Below are positions 32,520 through 40,852 of a DNA stretch of 64,000 bases, piece after piece; position 1 is the stretch's first letter, and each line of letters begins with the position of its first letter. This DNA comes from Chryseobacterium sp. KACC 21268 (lineage in GTDB: Bacteria > Bacteroidota > Bacteroidia > Flavobacteriales > Weeksellaceae), in assembly GCA_028736075.1 (NCBI GenBank), contig CP117875.1:3162001-3226000 (forward strand). The letters are read 5' to 3'. The position numbers and the translations under genes are program-made. The notes beneath the pieces are model-generated. The model had not been told where the DNA came from and did not search any database. It saw only the letters and a list, made by a program, of their open reading frames with translations.

Positions 32520-33365
32520 TTAAAGTTCTAAGTTTTTGTCAGCCTGTGGTTCTTGAAGACTTGGTAAAAATATGATGTTATTGATGTAATCTTTGTAATT
32601 CTTCACATTGTCAGGATTTTGCTGATTCAGGAATTCTTCTGTCAACGTTTTCAACTTTAGAGATTCTCTGTCGAGATATTTGACGGAATAACCCCAATCG
32701 GCAATTTCGGAAATCAACGTCCATAGATTGTCGTCGTGATGGCGTTGTTCCATTTCCACCATCAAAATAGGCTTGAATTTTTCAATCGTTCTTTTCGCGC
32801 CACGCAAAGTTTGCATCTCATTGCCTTCCACATCAATTTTGATAAAATCGAGCTTTTGAAACTTAAAATTGTCATTCTGAGCGGAGTCGAAGACCAAGTC
32901 ATCCAAAGGCTTCACCTCCACTTTTTGAAGAATCGTTTTCTCCTCATTTTTCTCTTTGATGGAAGTCTGCAAAGTTCCTCTCGTATGGATTTTCTCACCA
33001 TTGATGACAGGAATTTTGAATTCGGCGATTGTTGAAATATCAGACAAAGCAACCGACGACAAAATGACTTTCGGGAATAATCGTCCCAATCTTTTGAACA
33101 ATTGTGGATTGGGTTCGAAAGCGTAAATATTTTCTGGTTTCAAATGGTTTTCCAAAGTGAAAAGATAGGCGCCGACATTGGCTCCAACATCCATAAAAAC
33201 AGCATCTTTTGCCAGAATATTTTTAATCCAAAGAAACTCAGGTTCCACTTTCCTCGCCAACAGATTATGAGCATCCAGACCTTTCAGTTTTTTGAAAAAT
33301 CGGCTTTTGTAGAAGATTGGCGAAATGTATTGTAGATTCTCAGCAAGCTTACTGTAAACGCTCAT
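32520..33365 (-). CDS. FkbM family methyltransferase
   Basis: A 281-residue protein with the SAM-binding motif FMDVGANVGAYLFTLENHL near residue 58 and FIKIDVEGNEMQTLRGAKRT near 175, both diagnostic of FkbM methyltransferases, which methylate sugars or other hydroxyl groups. It lies upstream of the flippase, so a role in modifying a surface polysaccharide is the reasonable inference. The cytoplasmic location follows from the lack of a signal. Confidence 0.85.
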   Translation of the reverse strand: MSVYSKLAENLQYISPIFYKSRFFKKLKGLDAHNLLARKVEPEFLWIKNILAKDAVFMDVGANVGAYLFTLENHLKPENIYAFEPNPQLFKRLGRLFPKVILSSVALSDISTIAEFKIPVINGEKIHTRGTLQTSIKEKNEEKTILQKVEVKPLDDLVFDSAQNDNFKFQKLDFIKIDVEGNEMQTLRGAKRTIEKFKPILMVEMEQRHHDDNLWTLISEIADWGYSVKYLDRESLKLKTLTEEFLNQQNPDNVKNYKDYINNIIFLPSLQEPQADKNLEL

Positions 33366-33461
33366 AAAGTTGTTTCATAAAGAAATGAACGGCAAAGAAA
33401 AGGGATTTATTTTACAAATCATAAAATTTTGTTAAAATAATAAAGTCGAAGCAGTGACCAT

Positions 33462-34328
33462 TTATTTGAAAAAATTATTTTTTGCGATGTAATCTGTACT
33501 GATTTTCAAGCTTTCGAACATATCCTTATCGCTGGAATCCTGTTCTACAAACCAATGTTTCAGTCCAGCTTTTTCTCTCGCTTCAAAAATAGTTTTGAAG
33601 TCAATCGTTCCGTTTCCTATTTCCGTAAAATCTTTGGTTCCAGCTTTCAAATCCTTCACGTGCCACAGTGGAAATCTTTTGGGATATTTTTCAAAATATG
33701 TAAGCGGATTCAATCCCGCTTTCGCCATCCAATAAAGGTCGAGTTCCATTTTGACCAAATCGGGAGACGTATTTTCTAAAATGAAATCATAAACAGTTAT
33801 ATCATCTAACTTTTCAAATTCAAAATCGTGGTTGTGATACGCAAATTGGATTCCTGCTTTCTTGGTTATTTCGCCAGATTGATTGAGCAATTCGGGCAGT
33901 TTTTTGTAATGTTCCAAAGTCCTTTCTTCCTCGAAAAGATAAGAACAAACCATATATTTGGAACCGATGAAGTGCAAATCTTCGACAGATTTTTCCCAAT
34001 TGTTGAGCAAAGTTCCTTTGGTATTCTGAACAATTCCCGTAGTGTGATGCGAGCTGATGATTTCCAAACCAACATTCTTCAGAATCGTTAGAAATTCCGT
34101 TCTGGTTTTTCCAAAGAAAGTGCCGTCGTAGCCGTAAATTTCGACTTGACTAAATCCCAACTTTGCTAACTTTTCCAACGCTTTTTCCAAGTTCTCAGAA
34201 ATCGCATCCCGAACCGTGTACAATTGGATGGCTAAAGGTTTTCTAATGTTCATCATATTTGAAGTTCCACAAGCATACAATCCTAAAAATCCCAACGAAG
34301 ACAAGGCGATAAAATCTTTTCGGTTCAT
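33462..34328 (-). CDS. Sugar phosphate isomerase/epimerase (TIM barrel), lipoprotein-like start
   Basis: A 288-residue xylose-isomerase-like TIM barrel (AP endonuclease 2 superfamily): LAIQLYTVRDAISENLEKAL, GFSQVEIYGYDG, FAYHNHDFEF and VKMELDLYWMAKAG are the usual strands, with metal-binding Glu, His and Asp residues. It begins MNRKDFIALSSLGFLGLYAC, a signal with lipobox LYAC, so it is probably exported, as known for many Bacteroidota relatives. The substrate is unknown. It is close to copy B of the MITE-like repeat. Confidence 0.8.
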   Translation of the reverse strand: MNRKDFIALSSLGFLGLYACGTSNMMNIRKPLAIQLYTVRDAISENLEKALEKLAKLGFSQVEIYGYDGTFFGKTRTEFLTILKNVGLEIISSHHTTGIVQNTKGTLLNNWEKSVEDLHFIGSKYMVCSYLFEEERTLEHYKKLPELLNQSGEITKKAGIQFAYHNHDFEFEKLDDITVYDFILENTSPDLVKMELDLYWMAKAGLNPLTYFEKYPKRFPLWHVKDLKAGTKDFTEIGNGTIDFKTIFEAREKAGLKHWFVEQDSSDKDMFESLKISTDYIAKNNFFK

Positions 34329-34382
34329 TATCGATTTTAAATTTGATTAAAGATATTTATATTTTTCGAAGTATTAATCAAC

Positions 34383-34536
34383 TTAGAGCCTGTTTAAATT
34401 TCATCAAAATTATTTCCCCGAACCTAAAGGGAGTAATTTTGATGAAATTTTCAAGGCGTTTTTCCACCTTTTAGGGCTGGGGAAAGAAAAATGCTTTGAA
34501 AATTTTATTTTTAATCATTTTTATACAGGCTCTTAA
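34383..34536. mobile_element. MITE-like repeat, copy B, inverted
   Basis: The complement of copy A at 30868. Ends are TTAGAGCCTGTTTAAATTTC and ATACAGGCTCTTAA, so AGAGCCTGT forms terminal inverted repeats. The inner stem AATTTCATCAAAATTA (34397-34412) and its complement (34434-34449) is perfect. Confidence 0.75.
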
Positions 34537-34657
34537 TAATTCCAGAATTTTAATAATCATCCTCATAGACAGATTTGTAAAAAATCACATTACAAATCCC
34601 CAAACTTGTTTTAAATTTGATTTTTAAATTGTCTTTAAAAAAATTTAAATTACTTTT

Positions 34658-35191
34658 ATGAAATACCTACTTATAATTATGTTTTCACTTTTCGGATTTT
34701 CAAAAAACAAAGCGCAGGCAAAATCGATTCACAGTTTCAAAGTAGAAGCCTTGGATGGCTCTACGATTGACTTTTCTAAGTTCAAAGGCAAAAAAATATT
34801 GGTTGTGAATACGGCCTCGGAATGTGGTTTTACACCGCAATACAAAGATTTGCAAAAATTGGCGGACACTTATAAAAATAAATTGGTGGTCGTAGGTTTT
34901 CCAGCGAACAATTTTGGAGGACAAGAACCTGGCTCTAACAAAGAAATTGCAACATTCTGCCAAAGAAACTATGGTGTGGATTTCCCGATGGCTTCTAAGA
35001 TTTCTGTAAAAGGTGACGACATCGCGCCCATCTACAAATTCTTGACAGACAAGAAAGAAAACGGTGTGAAAAACACAAAAATCCTTTGGAACTTCACCAA
35101 GATTTTGCTTGATGAAAAAGGAAATGTGATTGACAGTTTCATCAGCACCACCAACCCAACGAGCGAAAGCATCACGAAATATTTGAAATAG
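34658..35191 (+). CDS. Glutathione peroxidase family protein
   Basis: Peroxidase that reduces hydroperoxides with thiols (in bacteria usually thioredoxin). The 177-residue protein has the active-site Cys at residue 56 (NTASECGFTPQY), the FPANNFGGQEPG motif with the conserved Gln, and WNFTKILL with the conserved Trp/Asn; the Cys is used instead of selenocysteine. An N-terminal hydrophobic stretch (LLIIMFSLFGFS) indicates export. It ends with a bidirectional terminator shared with the next gene. Confidence 0.9.
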   Translation: MKYLLIIMFSLFGFSKNKAQAKSIHSFKVEALDGSTIDFSKFKGKKILVVNTASECGFTPQYKDLQKLADTYKNKLVVVGFPANNFGGQEPGSNKEIATFCQRNYGVDFPMASKISVKGDDIAPIYKFLTDKKENGVKNTKILWNFTKILLDEKGNVIDSFISTTNPTSESITKYLK

Positions 35192-35227
35192 ACGGACGTC
35201 GGATGATGGAAGTCAGAATTCAAAAAA

Positions 35228-35255
35228 GAAAGCGTTCAAATTATTGAACGCTTTC
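35228..35255. terminator. Bidirectional terminator
   Basis: GAAAGCGTTCAA (35228-35239) and TTGAACGCTTTC (35244-35255), flanked by A and T runs, between convergent genes. Confidence 0.85.
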
Positions 35256-35261
35256 TTTTTT

Positions 35262-35732
35262 TTAATCAATTCTCAAAAAATTTCCATTTTTGTCGAATTC
35301 CAAGTCGATGTCATTATTTAAATCAACTTTGATTTTATTTTTCTCTTTGTCAATGGCCTCTACTTTGGCGCCTCTGTATTTTTTATCAACATAAGCTTTT
35401 ATTTTTACAGGAATCAAAGCCGTCGGAACGCCTTGTTTATCGCTGATTTCTTCCCAATTGCCATTTTTATCGAAGTCGATTTCTGCCCCGTTGTTCAGCT
35501 TTACTTCGTACTTTCTACCGACAAGCGTGTTCTTGGATTCGTATTTTGCAACTGTCGCTTTTGGATAATATTTCGCCAAAAAGCTTTTGATATTTGCTGG
35601 CATTTGCTGGAAAGGCACAGAAATATTGGTTGAATTTACTTCCAAATTTAAAGAAACTTCTTTCTTCTCAACGGCTTGAAAAAGCATTGCTCCAGAGAAC
35701 AACAGGACTAAACTTAGTTTATTTGATTTCAT
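35262..35732 (-). CDS. PepSY-like (DUF2874) exported protein
   Basis: A 156-residue protein with a signal peptide and two PepSY-like repeats: FLAKYYPKATVAKYESKN with GRKYEVKLNNGAEIDFDKNG, and AYVDKKYRGAKVEAIDKEKN with DLNNDIDLEFDKNG. Family members are small periplasmic proteins; some resemble protease inhibitors in fold. Function is not established. Next to it, gcvT is on the same strand but has its own terminator. Confidence 0.8.
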   Translation of the reverse strand: MKSNKLSLVLLFSGAMLFQAVEKKEVSLNLEVNSTNISVPFQQMPANIKSFLAKYYPKATVAKYESKNTLVGRKYEVKLNNGAEIDFDKNGNWEEISDKQGVPTALIPVKIKAYVDKKYRGAKVEAIDKEKNKIKVDLNNDIDLEFDKNGNFLRID

Positions 35733-35777
35733 AATTAATTATTTTTCTGAAATTAACTAAATTATTGACAATCAAAA

Positions 35778-35798
35778 AAGCGACCAAAATAGTCGCTT
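35778..35798 (-). terminator. Terminator of gcvT
   Basis: AAGCGACC and AGTCGCTT around AAAAT, T run on the minus strand. Confidence 0.7.
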
Positions 35799-35823
35799 GT
35801 ATTATTTTAAAATCTAAATAGAT

Positions 35824-36903
35824 TTAAACAAAAGGCAATTTCACCACTTTCGCAGGAATGTCCTTATTTCTAATTCTGATGAAAATCTCTGAATCGAGTT
35901 TGAAATTCGGTTTGTCCACGTAAGCCAATCCTATTCCGACTTTCTTCATTGGTGACATCGTTCCGGAAGTTACTTTTCCGATGATTTTTCCTTCTGCATC
36001 CACCACTTCATAATCGTGTCTTGGAATTGCTTTTTCTAACATTTCGAAACCTACTAATTTTTTAGTAATTCCTTCAGCTTTTTGATTTTCCAAAAATGCT
36101 TTATTCACAAAATCTTTATCAAATTTCGTAATCCAACCTAATCCCGCTTCAAGTGGAGACGTTGTATCGTTGATGTCATTTCCGTAAAGACAAAATCCTT
36201 TTTCCAATCTCAAAGTGTCTCTGGAAGCCAATCCGCAAGGAATCAATCCGAAATCTTGTCCAGCTTCAGTTAGCGCGTCCCAGATTTTTTCTGCGTTGTC
36301 ATTATTAAAATAAATCTCAAAACCACCACTTCCCGTGTAACCTGTATTCGAAATGATGACATCAGAAAAACCAGCCACAGAACCCACTGTGAAATGATAA
36401 TATGGAATGCTTGACAAATCTGTCTCGGTCAGTTTTTGAAGAATCTCAGTTGCTTTTGGACCTTGGATGGCAATCAATGACATTTCGTCTGAAGCATTGG
36501 TCATCTTTGCCCCGAATTTCTCATTGTACTGTGCAATGTGGTTCCAGTCTTTATCGATGTTTGAAGCGTTTACGACGACGAAATATTTCTCATTTTCCAT
36601 TTTGTAAACAATCAAATCGTCTACAATTCCGCCAGTTTCGTTTGGCAAACAAGAATATTGTGCTTTTCCGTTCTCAAGCGCATCCACATTGTTGGAAGTT
36701 ACGAATTGCAAAAGGTCTTTCGCAGACGGACCTTCGATGAAAAATTGTCCCATATGAGACACATCGAACATTCCCGCTTTTTCGCGGACAGCAAAATGCT
36801 CCTCGTTGATTCCGGCATACTGAACAGGCATTTCGAAACCTGCAAAAGGAACAATCTTAGCTCCCAAAGAAACGTGTTTATCGAATAAAGCGGTCTTTTT
36901 CAT
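35824..36903 (-). CDS. gcvT: Aminomethyltransferase (glycine cleavage T protein)
   Basis: T protein of the glycine cleavage system; it transfers the methylene from the H-protein lipoyl arm to tetrahydrofolate and releases ammonia. The 359-residue protein starts [20 protein letters not shown] with the AGFEMPVQY motif, [12 protein letters not shown], the [12 protein letters not shown] block, and [15 protein letters not shown]. The length is normal for the family. The gene stands alone here; gcvH and gcvP are not in the window. Confidence 0.95.
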   Translation of the reverse strand: MKKTALFDKHVSLGAKIVPFAGFEMPVQYAGINEEHFAVREKAGMFDVSHMGQFFIEGPSAKDLLQFVTSNNVDALENGKAQYSCLPNETGGIVDDLIVYKMENEKYFVVVNASNIDKDWNHIAQYNEKFGAKMTNASDEMSLIAIQGPKATEILQKLTETDLSSIPYYHFTVGSVAGFSDVIISNTGYTGSGGFEIYFNNDNAEKIWDALTEAGQDFGLIPCGLASRDTLRLEKGFCLYGNDINDTTSPLEAGLGWITKFDKDFVNKAFLENQKAEGITKKLVGFEMLEKAIPRHDYEVVDAEGKIIGKVTSGTMSPMKKVGIGLAYVDKPNFKLDSEIFIRIRNKDIPAKVVKLPFV

Positions 36904-37048
36904 CTACTTTTTTATTAATTTATTTATTGCAAGCAAATCTAAAAATTTATTATGAGTTTTTGGTTATGAATGATAAGTTACATTTCCAAATTAATATCAT
37001 TTTTAGATTGCGACATTAATGTTAACTTTGCGACTCAAAATAAAAACT

Positions 37049-37381
37049 ATGAGCGACACGATTCTTTGCCCGAAATGCCAATCCGAATTCACCTACGAAC
37101 AAGATAATCTGCAGGTCTGTTCCCAATGTTTCTACGAATGGGACCCGGCAGAAGTATCTACGGAAGGGAAAATTTTCGATTCTCTTGGTAAGGAATTGCA
37201 AAATGGAGATTCTGTGATTGTCATCAAAGACCTTCCTGTAAAAGGCGCTCCGAAAGATATCAAGGCTGGAACGAAAGTGAAAAATATTAGACTAAGACCA
37301 GAAAGTGACCACAATATCGATTGCAAAATTGATGGTTTTGGGTCGATGGCTTTGAAGTCTGAGTTTGTGAGGAAAGCTTAG
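37049..37381 (+). CDS. yjdM: Zinc-ribbon protein YjdM (PhnA family)
   Basis: A 110-residue protein starting [20 protein letters not shown] with two Cys pairs of a zinc ribbon ([17 protein letters not shown]), then the PhnA domain ([41 protein letters not shown]). The family was once thought to be a phosphonoacetate hydrolase; that is not supported and the function is unclear. The preceding TAACTTTG (37023-37030) is a plausible -7 box. Confidence 0.88.
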   Translation: MSDTILCPKCQSEFTYEQDNLQVCSQCFYEWDPAEVSTEGKIFDSLGKELQNGDSVIVIKDLPVKGAPKDIKAGTKVKNIRLRPESDHNIDCKIDGFGSMALKSEFVRKA

Positions 37382-37824
37382 TAAAAGATAGATAAAAACA
37401 CTTCGACTCCGCTCAGTGTGACAAGTTTAATACTAATTGTCAGGCTGAGCGGAGTCGAAGCCTTTTAGATATTAAACAAAAAAAGGAAAAATTTGGCAGG
37501 GTCGACTTTCAAAGACTTTGATTGCTTGCGCTAATTTCGGTCCTTAGGGGCAGAAAGAGAATTAACCAAAAATTTCCTGATGTATTTTCGTTTAGCAAAA
37601 TTAGAAATTATTTTTAATTCAACAAACTGGAAATCTATAAGTTATCCATATTTTATCCACAAAAAAAAATCCATTTAATTGTTGAGTGGGAATTTGAACG
37701 CAAAGTCCGCAAAGATTTTTTTGAAATTATTGAAAATATTTTAAGGTTCGCAAAAGCACTTCGACAAGCTCAGTATAAACTGCAAACTCATCAAAGTTTA
37801 TAATTAATCAGGTAATATAATTAA
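37382..37824. other. Noncoding stretch with palindromes
   Basis: No gene. A long palindrome (CTTCGACTCCGCTCAG at 37401-37416 with its complement at 37445-37460, inner TGACA/TGTCA) belongs to the family at 5140, and a half member, CTTCGACAAGCTCAG, is at 37761-37775. The rest is AT-rich with a GC-richer patch near 37500-37560. Confidence 0.7.
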
Positions 37825-38760
37825 TTATAAAAATTTAAGATTCACTTTTCCTTCAAGAAATTCATCTGTATAAATAATGATTGGCTTATCATTAATCAAT
37901 AACTTGTTTCGGTAATGAGAACCGGCGAAACGGCTGTCAGAAACGGTTGCCTCTACTCCACTTTCAGCAATTTTGATTTGATGTGGGAAGTAATTGGTTT
38001 TCTTTAAATTCAATTGAGACTTTTCTACTTCCGTGAAAATATTGACTTCGCCGAGAAGCCTTGCAACGTAATCATTGTAAGGATTTTCGTAGGTTTCTTT
38101 CGGCGAATCATTTTGAATTAATCGTCCTTGTTGCAAAACCACGATTTTGTCCGCCCAAGGTAAAACTTCTTCCAAATTGTGTGTTGAAATAATCAAACTG
38201 AGATTATATTCTTTGACATAATTAAAAAGCTTTTCCCTCAACTCAAATTTTCTGGAAAAATCCAAGTTGCTGAAAGGCTCATCGAGCAAAAGCATTTTTG
38301 GAAGAACCGCCAAAACCCGTGCAATCGCAACTCTTTGCTGTTGTCCGCCACTCAGATTCTTTGGAATCACTTTTGCGAATTCCGTCAAACCAACAACATC
38401 CAGCAATTCTTCAACTTTCGCTTTTTTCTCTTTGAGATTGATGTTGGAAATGAATTTTCCTACGTTGTCATAAACAGTTCCGTACGGCATCAAATCGTAG
38501 TTTTGCGCTACAAATTTCATTTGAGATTCGCCTGGAACGAGATTGCCTTTTGGTCCGAATAGTTTTTCGCCTTCAAACAAAATGTCGCCACTTTGCCAAT
38601 CTATCAAACCATAAATCAAACTCAACAAAGTCGATTTTCCACAGCCACTTTCGCCAACCAAAGCGATGATTTGTCCTTCATCCACATTTAGATTAAGATT
38701 TTGAAACAATGGTTTATCGGTCTGATAATTGAAATACAGGTTTTTAACTTCTAACAACAT
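37825..38760 (-). CDS. ABC transporter ATP-binding protein
   Basis: A 311-residue ATPase subunit. Walker A (GESGCGKSTLL) near residue 36, a Q-loop FVAQNYDLMPYG, the signature LSGGQQQRVAIARVLA, Walker B (MLLLDEPFSNLD) and the H-loop (ISTHNLEE) are all there, so it should be an active ATPase. A C-terminal extension of about 90 residues may be a regulatory TOBE-like domain. The membrane partner is not next to it. The substrate is unknown. Confidence 0.88.
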   Translation of the reverse strand: MLLEVKNLYFNYQTDKPLFQNLNLNVDEGQIIALVGESGCGKSTLLSLIYGLIDWQSGDILFEGEKLFGPKGNLVPGESQMKFVAQNYDLMPYGTVYDNVGKFISNINLKEKKAKVEELLDVVGLTEFAKVIPKNLSGGQQQRVAIARVLAVLPKMLLLDEPFSNLDFSRKFELREKLFNYVKEYNLSLIISTHNLEEVLPWADKIVVLQQGRLIQNDSPKETYENPYNDYVARLLGEVNIFTEVEKSQLNLKKTNYFPHQIKIAESGVEATVSDSRFAGSHYRNKLLINDKPIIIYTDEFLEGKVNLKFL

Positions 38761-38843
38761 CTTGCAAAATTAGTGGTTGAAATCGTAATAATTTTATTAT
38801 TTTAGCAAAAACACAAATTTAGACATTATTTAAAAATTTCATT

Positions 38844-39503
38844 ATGAAAAAGACAACTTTAATCTCCGCCATTTTATTGATTTCCGCTTCGGTTTTCATC
38901 ATTTCTTGTGGAAAAGACAAACCTGTGACCAGCGAAAGCAATGAAGTTTTGACAACATCCGACGGACAAGTTTATGTTGTGGACACGCTAAATAGTAAAG
39001 CAGAATGGAAAGGTTTCAAAGTTGTAAAGTCTGACAACACCAGCCACATCGGACATTTGAAATTCGAAAGTGGCGAAGTGACGGTGAAAGATAATAAGTT
39101 GGAAAGTGGGCAATTCGTGATTGATATGAACTCCATCACAAACGAAGATTTGAAAGAAGCTGAATCGAATGGAAAACTTCTTGGACATTTGAAAAGTGCA
39201 GATTTCTTTGATGCTACAAAATTCCCGACCGCTTCATACGAGATCACCAAAGTGTCGGAAGGACTTGCAGGAAGCGATTACAACACAGTTCTGGACGGAA
39301 ATCTTACTTTGAAAGGAATCACAAAACCTTTCACTTTCAATGCCAATGTAAAAGTTGACAAAGGCGAATTGATGATCGCTACAGAGCCCAAAGACATCAA
39401 CAGAGATGAGTTTGGCGTGAAATTCCAAATGCCTGCCGCTGAAGGTCTGATCAAAAATGAGATCAATATCCAAGTTAAAATAAAGGCAATTGAAAAGAAA
39501 TAA
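38844..39503 (+). CDS. YceI family lipoprotein
   Basis: A 219-residue lipoprotein (signal with ISASVFIISCGKD) with a YceI lipocalin-like domain from about 45 to the end: VDTLNSKAEWKGFKVVKSDN, HIGHLKFESGEVTVKDNKLE, LTLKGITKPFTFNANV and INRDEFGVKFQ are the typical strands. YceI proteins bind isoprenoids or similar long-chain lipids in the periplasm. It has its own terminator before pheS. Confidence 0.87.
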   Translation: MKKTTLISAILLISASVFIISCGKDKPVTSESNEVLTTSDGQVYVVDTLNSKAEWKGFKVVKSDNTSHIGHLKFESGEVTVKDNKLESGQFVIDMNSITNEDLKEAESNGKLLGHLKSADFFDATKFPTASYEITKVSEGLAGSDYNTVLDGNLTLKGITKPFTFNANVKVDKGELMIATEPKDINRDEFGVKFQMPAAEGLIKNEINIQVKIKAIEKK

Positions 39504-39549
39504 CTTGAAGAAACAATAGACAAGACTTGATCATCAAGATTAAAAATTG

Positions 39550-39580
39550 AAATCTGCTTTCCAAAAAGGCAGATTTTTTT
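39550..39580 (+). terminator. Terminator after YceI gene
   Basis: AAATCTGC (39550-39557) pairs with GCAGATTT (39569-39576), T run follows. Confidence 0.8.
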
Positions 39581-39623
39581 ATTTTAAAATCGTATTTTTG
39601 CAATCTATATTTTATATATAACA

Positions 39624-40634
39624 ATGCTAGAGAAAATTGATGACCTATTGGTAGAAGTACAGAATTTCCAGTCTTCCACCAAAGATGAAACAGAACAGTT
39701 CCGACTAAAATTCAATGGTAAAAAAGGGATCATGAATGATTTCTATGACGCTTTGAAGCAAATTCCCAATGAGCAGAAGAAAGATTTTGGACAGAAGATC
39801 AACATCTTGAGAAACGCTGTGAATGAAAAGCTGGAAGAACTAAAATCTTCTGCAGAAAGCAAGATCATTCTTGAAAAAGAAGACCTTACCAGACCAGGTT
39901 TTCCTCTGGAATTAGGTTCTCGTCATCCAATCAATCTGGTTAAAAATAGAATTATCGAAATCTTCAAATCCATTGGTTTTGCTGTTGCAGACGGACCTGA
40001 GATAGAGGACGATTGGCACAACTTCACCGCATTGAACCTTCCGGAATATCATCCTGCGAGGGATATGCAGGACACATTTTTCATTGAGCAAAATCCTGAT
40101 GTTTTACTGAGAACGCACACTTCGTCTGTGCAGATTCGATATATGGAGGAGAACGAACCGCCGATGAGAATTTTGGCGCCAGGAAGGGTTTTCAGAAACG
40201 AGGCCGTTTCTTCCCGTTCACACTGTATTTTCCATCAGATCGAAGGACTTTACATTGATGAGAATGTTAGTTTTGCTGACCTTAAGCAAACTATTCAATT
40301 CTTTACGACCGAACTTTTTGGAAAGTCGAAAATCAGAATGAGACCTTCATATTTCCCTTTCACAGAGCCAAGTGCGGAAGTTGATGTGTATTGGGGATTG
40401 AACTCCGAAACCGACTACCGAATCACAAAGGGAACAGGCTGGTTGGAAATTATGGGTTGCGGAATGGTAGATCCTGCCGTTCTTAAAAACGTGAACATCG
40501 ACCCAGACAAATTCTCAGGCTATGCTTTCGGAATGGGAATCGAGAGAATCGTAATGCTGCTTTACCAAATGAGCGACATCCGTATGTTCTTTGAAAATGA
40601 CAAAAGAATGTTGGAACAATTCAAGAGTTTATAA
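39624..40634 (+). CDS. pheS: Phenylalanyl-tRNA synthetase alpha subunit
   Basis: Charges tRNA-Phe as part of the alpha2-beta2 enzyme. The 336-residue protein has the N-terminal coiled-coil tRNA-binding part (to about residue 80), motif 2 (FRNEAVSSRSHCIFHQIEGLYI) and motif 3 (GYAFGMGIERIVMLLYQMSDIRMFF) of class II synthetases and the RHPINLVKNRIIEIFKSIGF entry. A TATTTTTG box (39593-39600) lies 23 bases upstream. The beta subunit gene is not adjacent, as is usual in this phylum. Confidence 0.96.
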   Translation: MLEKIDDLLVEVQNFQSSTKDETEQFRLKFNGKKGIMNDFYDALKQIPNEQKKDFGQKINILRNAVNEKLEELKSSAESKIILEKEDLTRPGFPLELGSRHPINLVKNRIIEIFKSIGFAVADGPEIEDDWHNFTALNLPEYHPARDMQDTFFIEQNPDVLLRTHTSSVQIRYMEENEPPMRILAPGRVFRNEAVSSRSHCIFHQIEGLYIDENVSFADLKQTIQFFTTELFGKSKIRMRPSYFPFTEPSAEVDVYWGLNSETDYRITKGTGWLEIMGCGMVDPAVLKNVNIDPDKFSGYAFGMGIERIVMLLYQMSDIRMFFENDKRMLEQFKSL

Positions 40635-40655
40635 TCACTTTATTAAAAAATATTA

Positions 40656-40690
40656 AAATCCTGTGAAAAACCAATTCACAGGATTTTTTT
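40656..40690 (+). terminator. Terminator of pheS
   Basis: AAATCCTGTGAA (40656-40667) and TTCACAGGATTT (40675-40686), then a T run. A similar hairpin (TCCTGTGAA) recurs at 44362-44390. Confidence 0.85.
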
Positions 40691-40852
40691 TCTTATTTTT
40701 ATAACATAACTTCTATTAAATAACATTTTATAGTAAAATACTTATCAAAAAATTTAGTTGATAAAGCAATATCTTTATGATATTCATTAATTTTGCGGCT
40801 TATAAATATTATTTATATAGTGCTTATATTAAAAAAACTTAACCAAACACAA

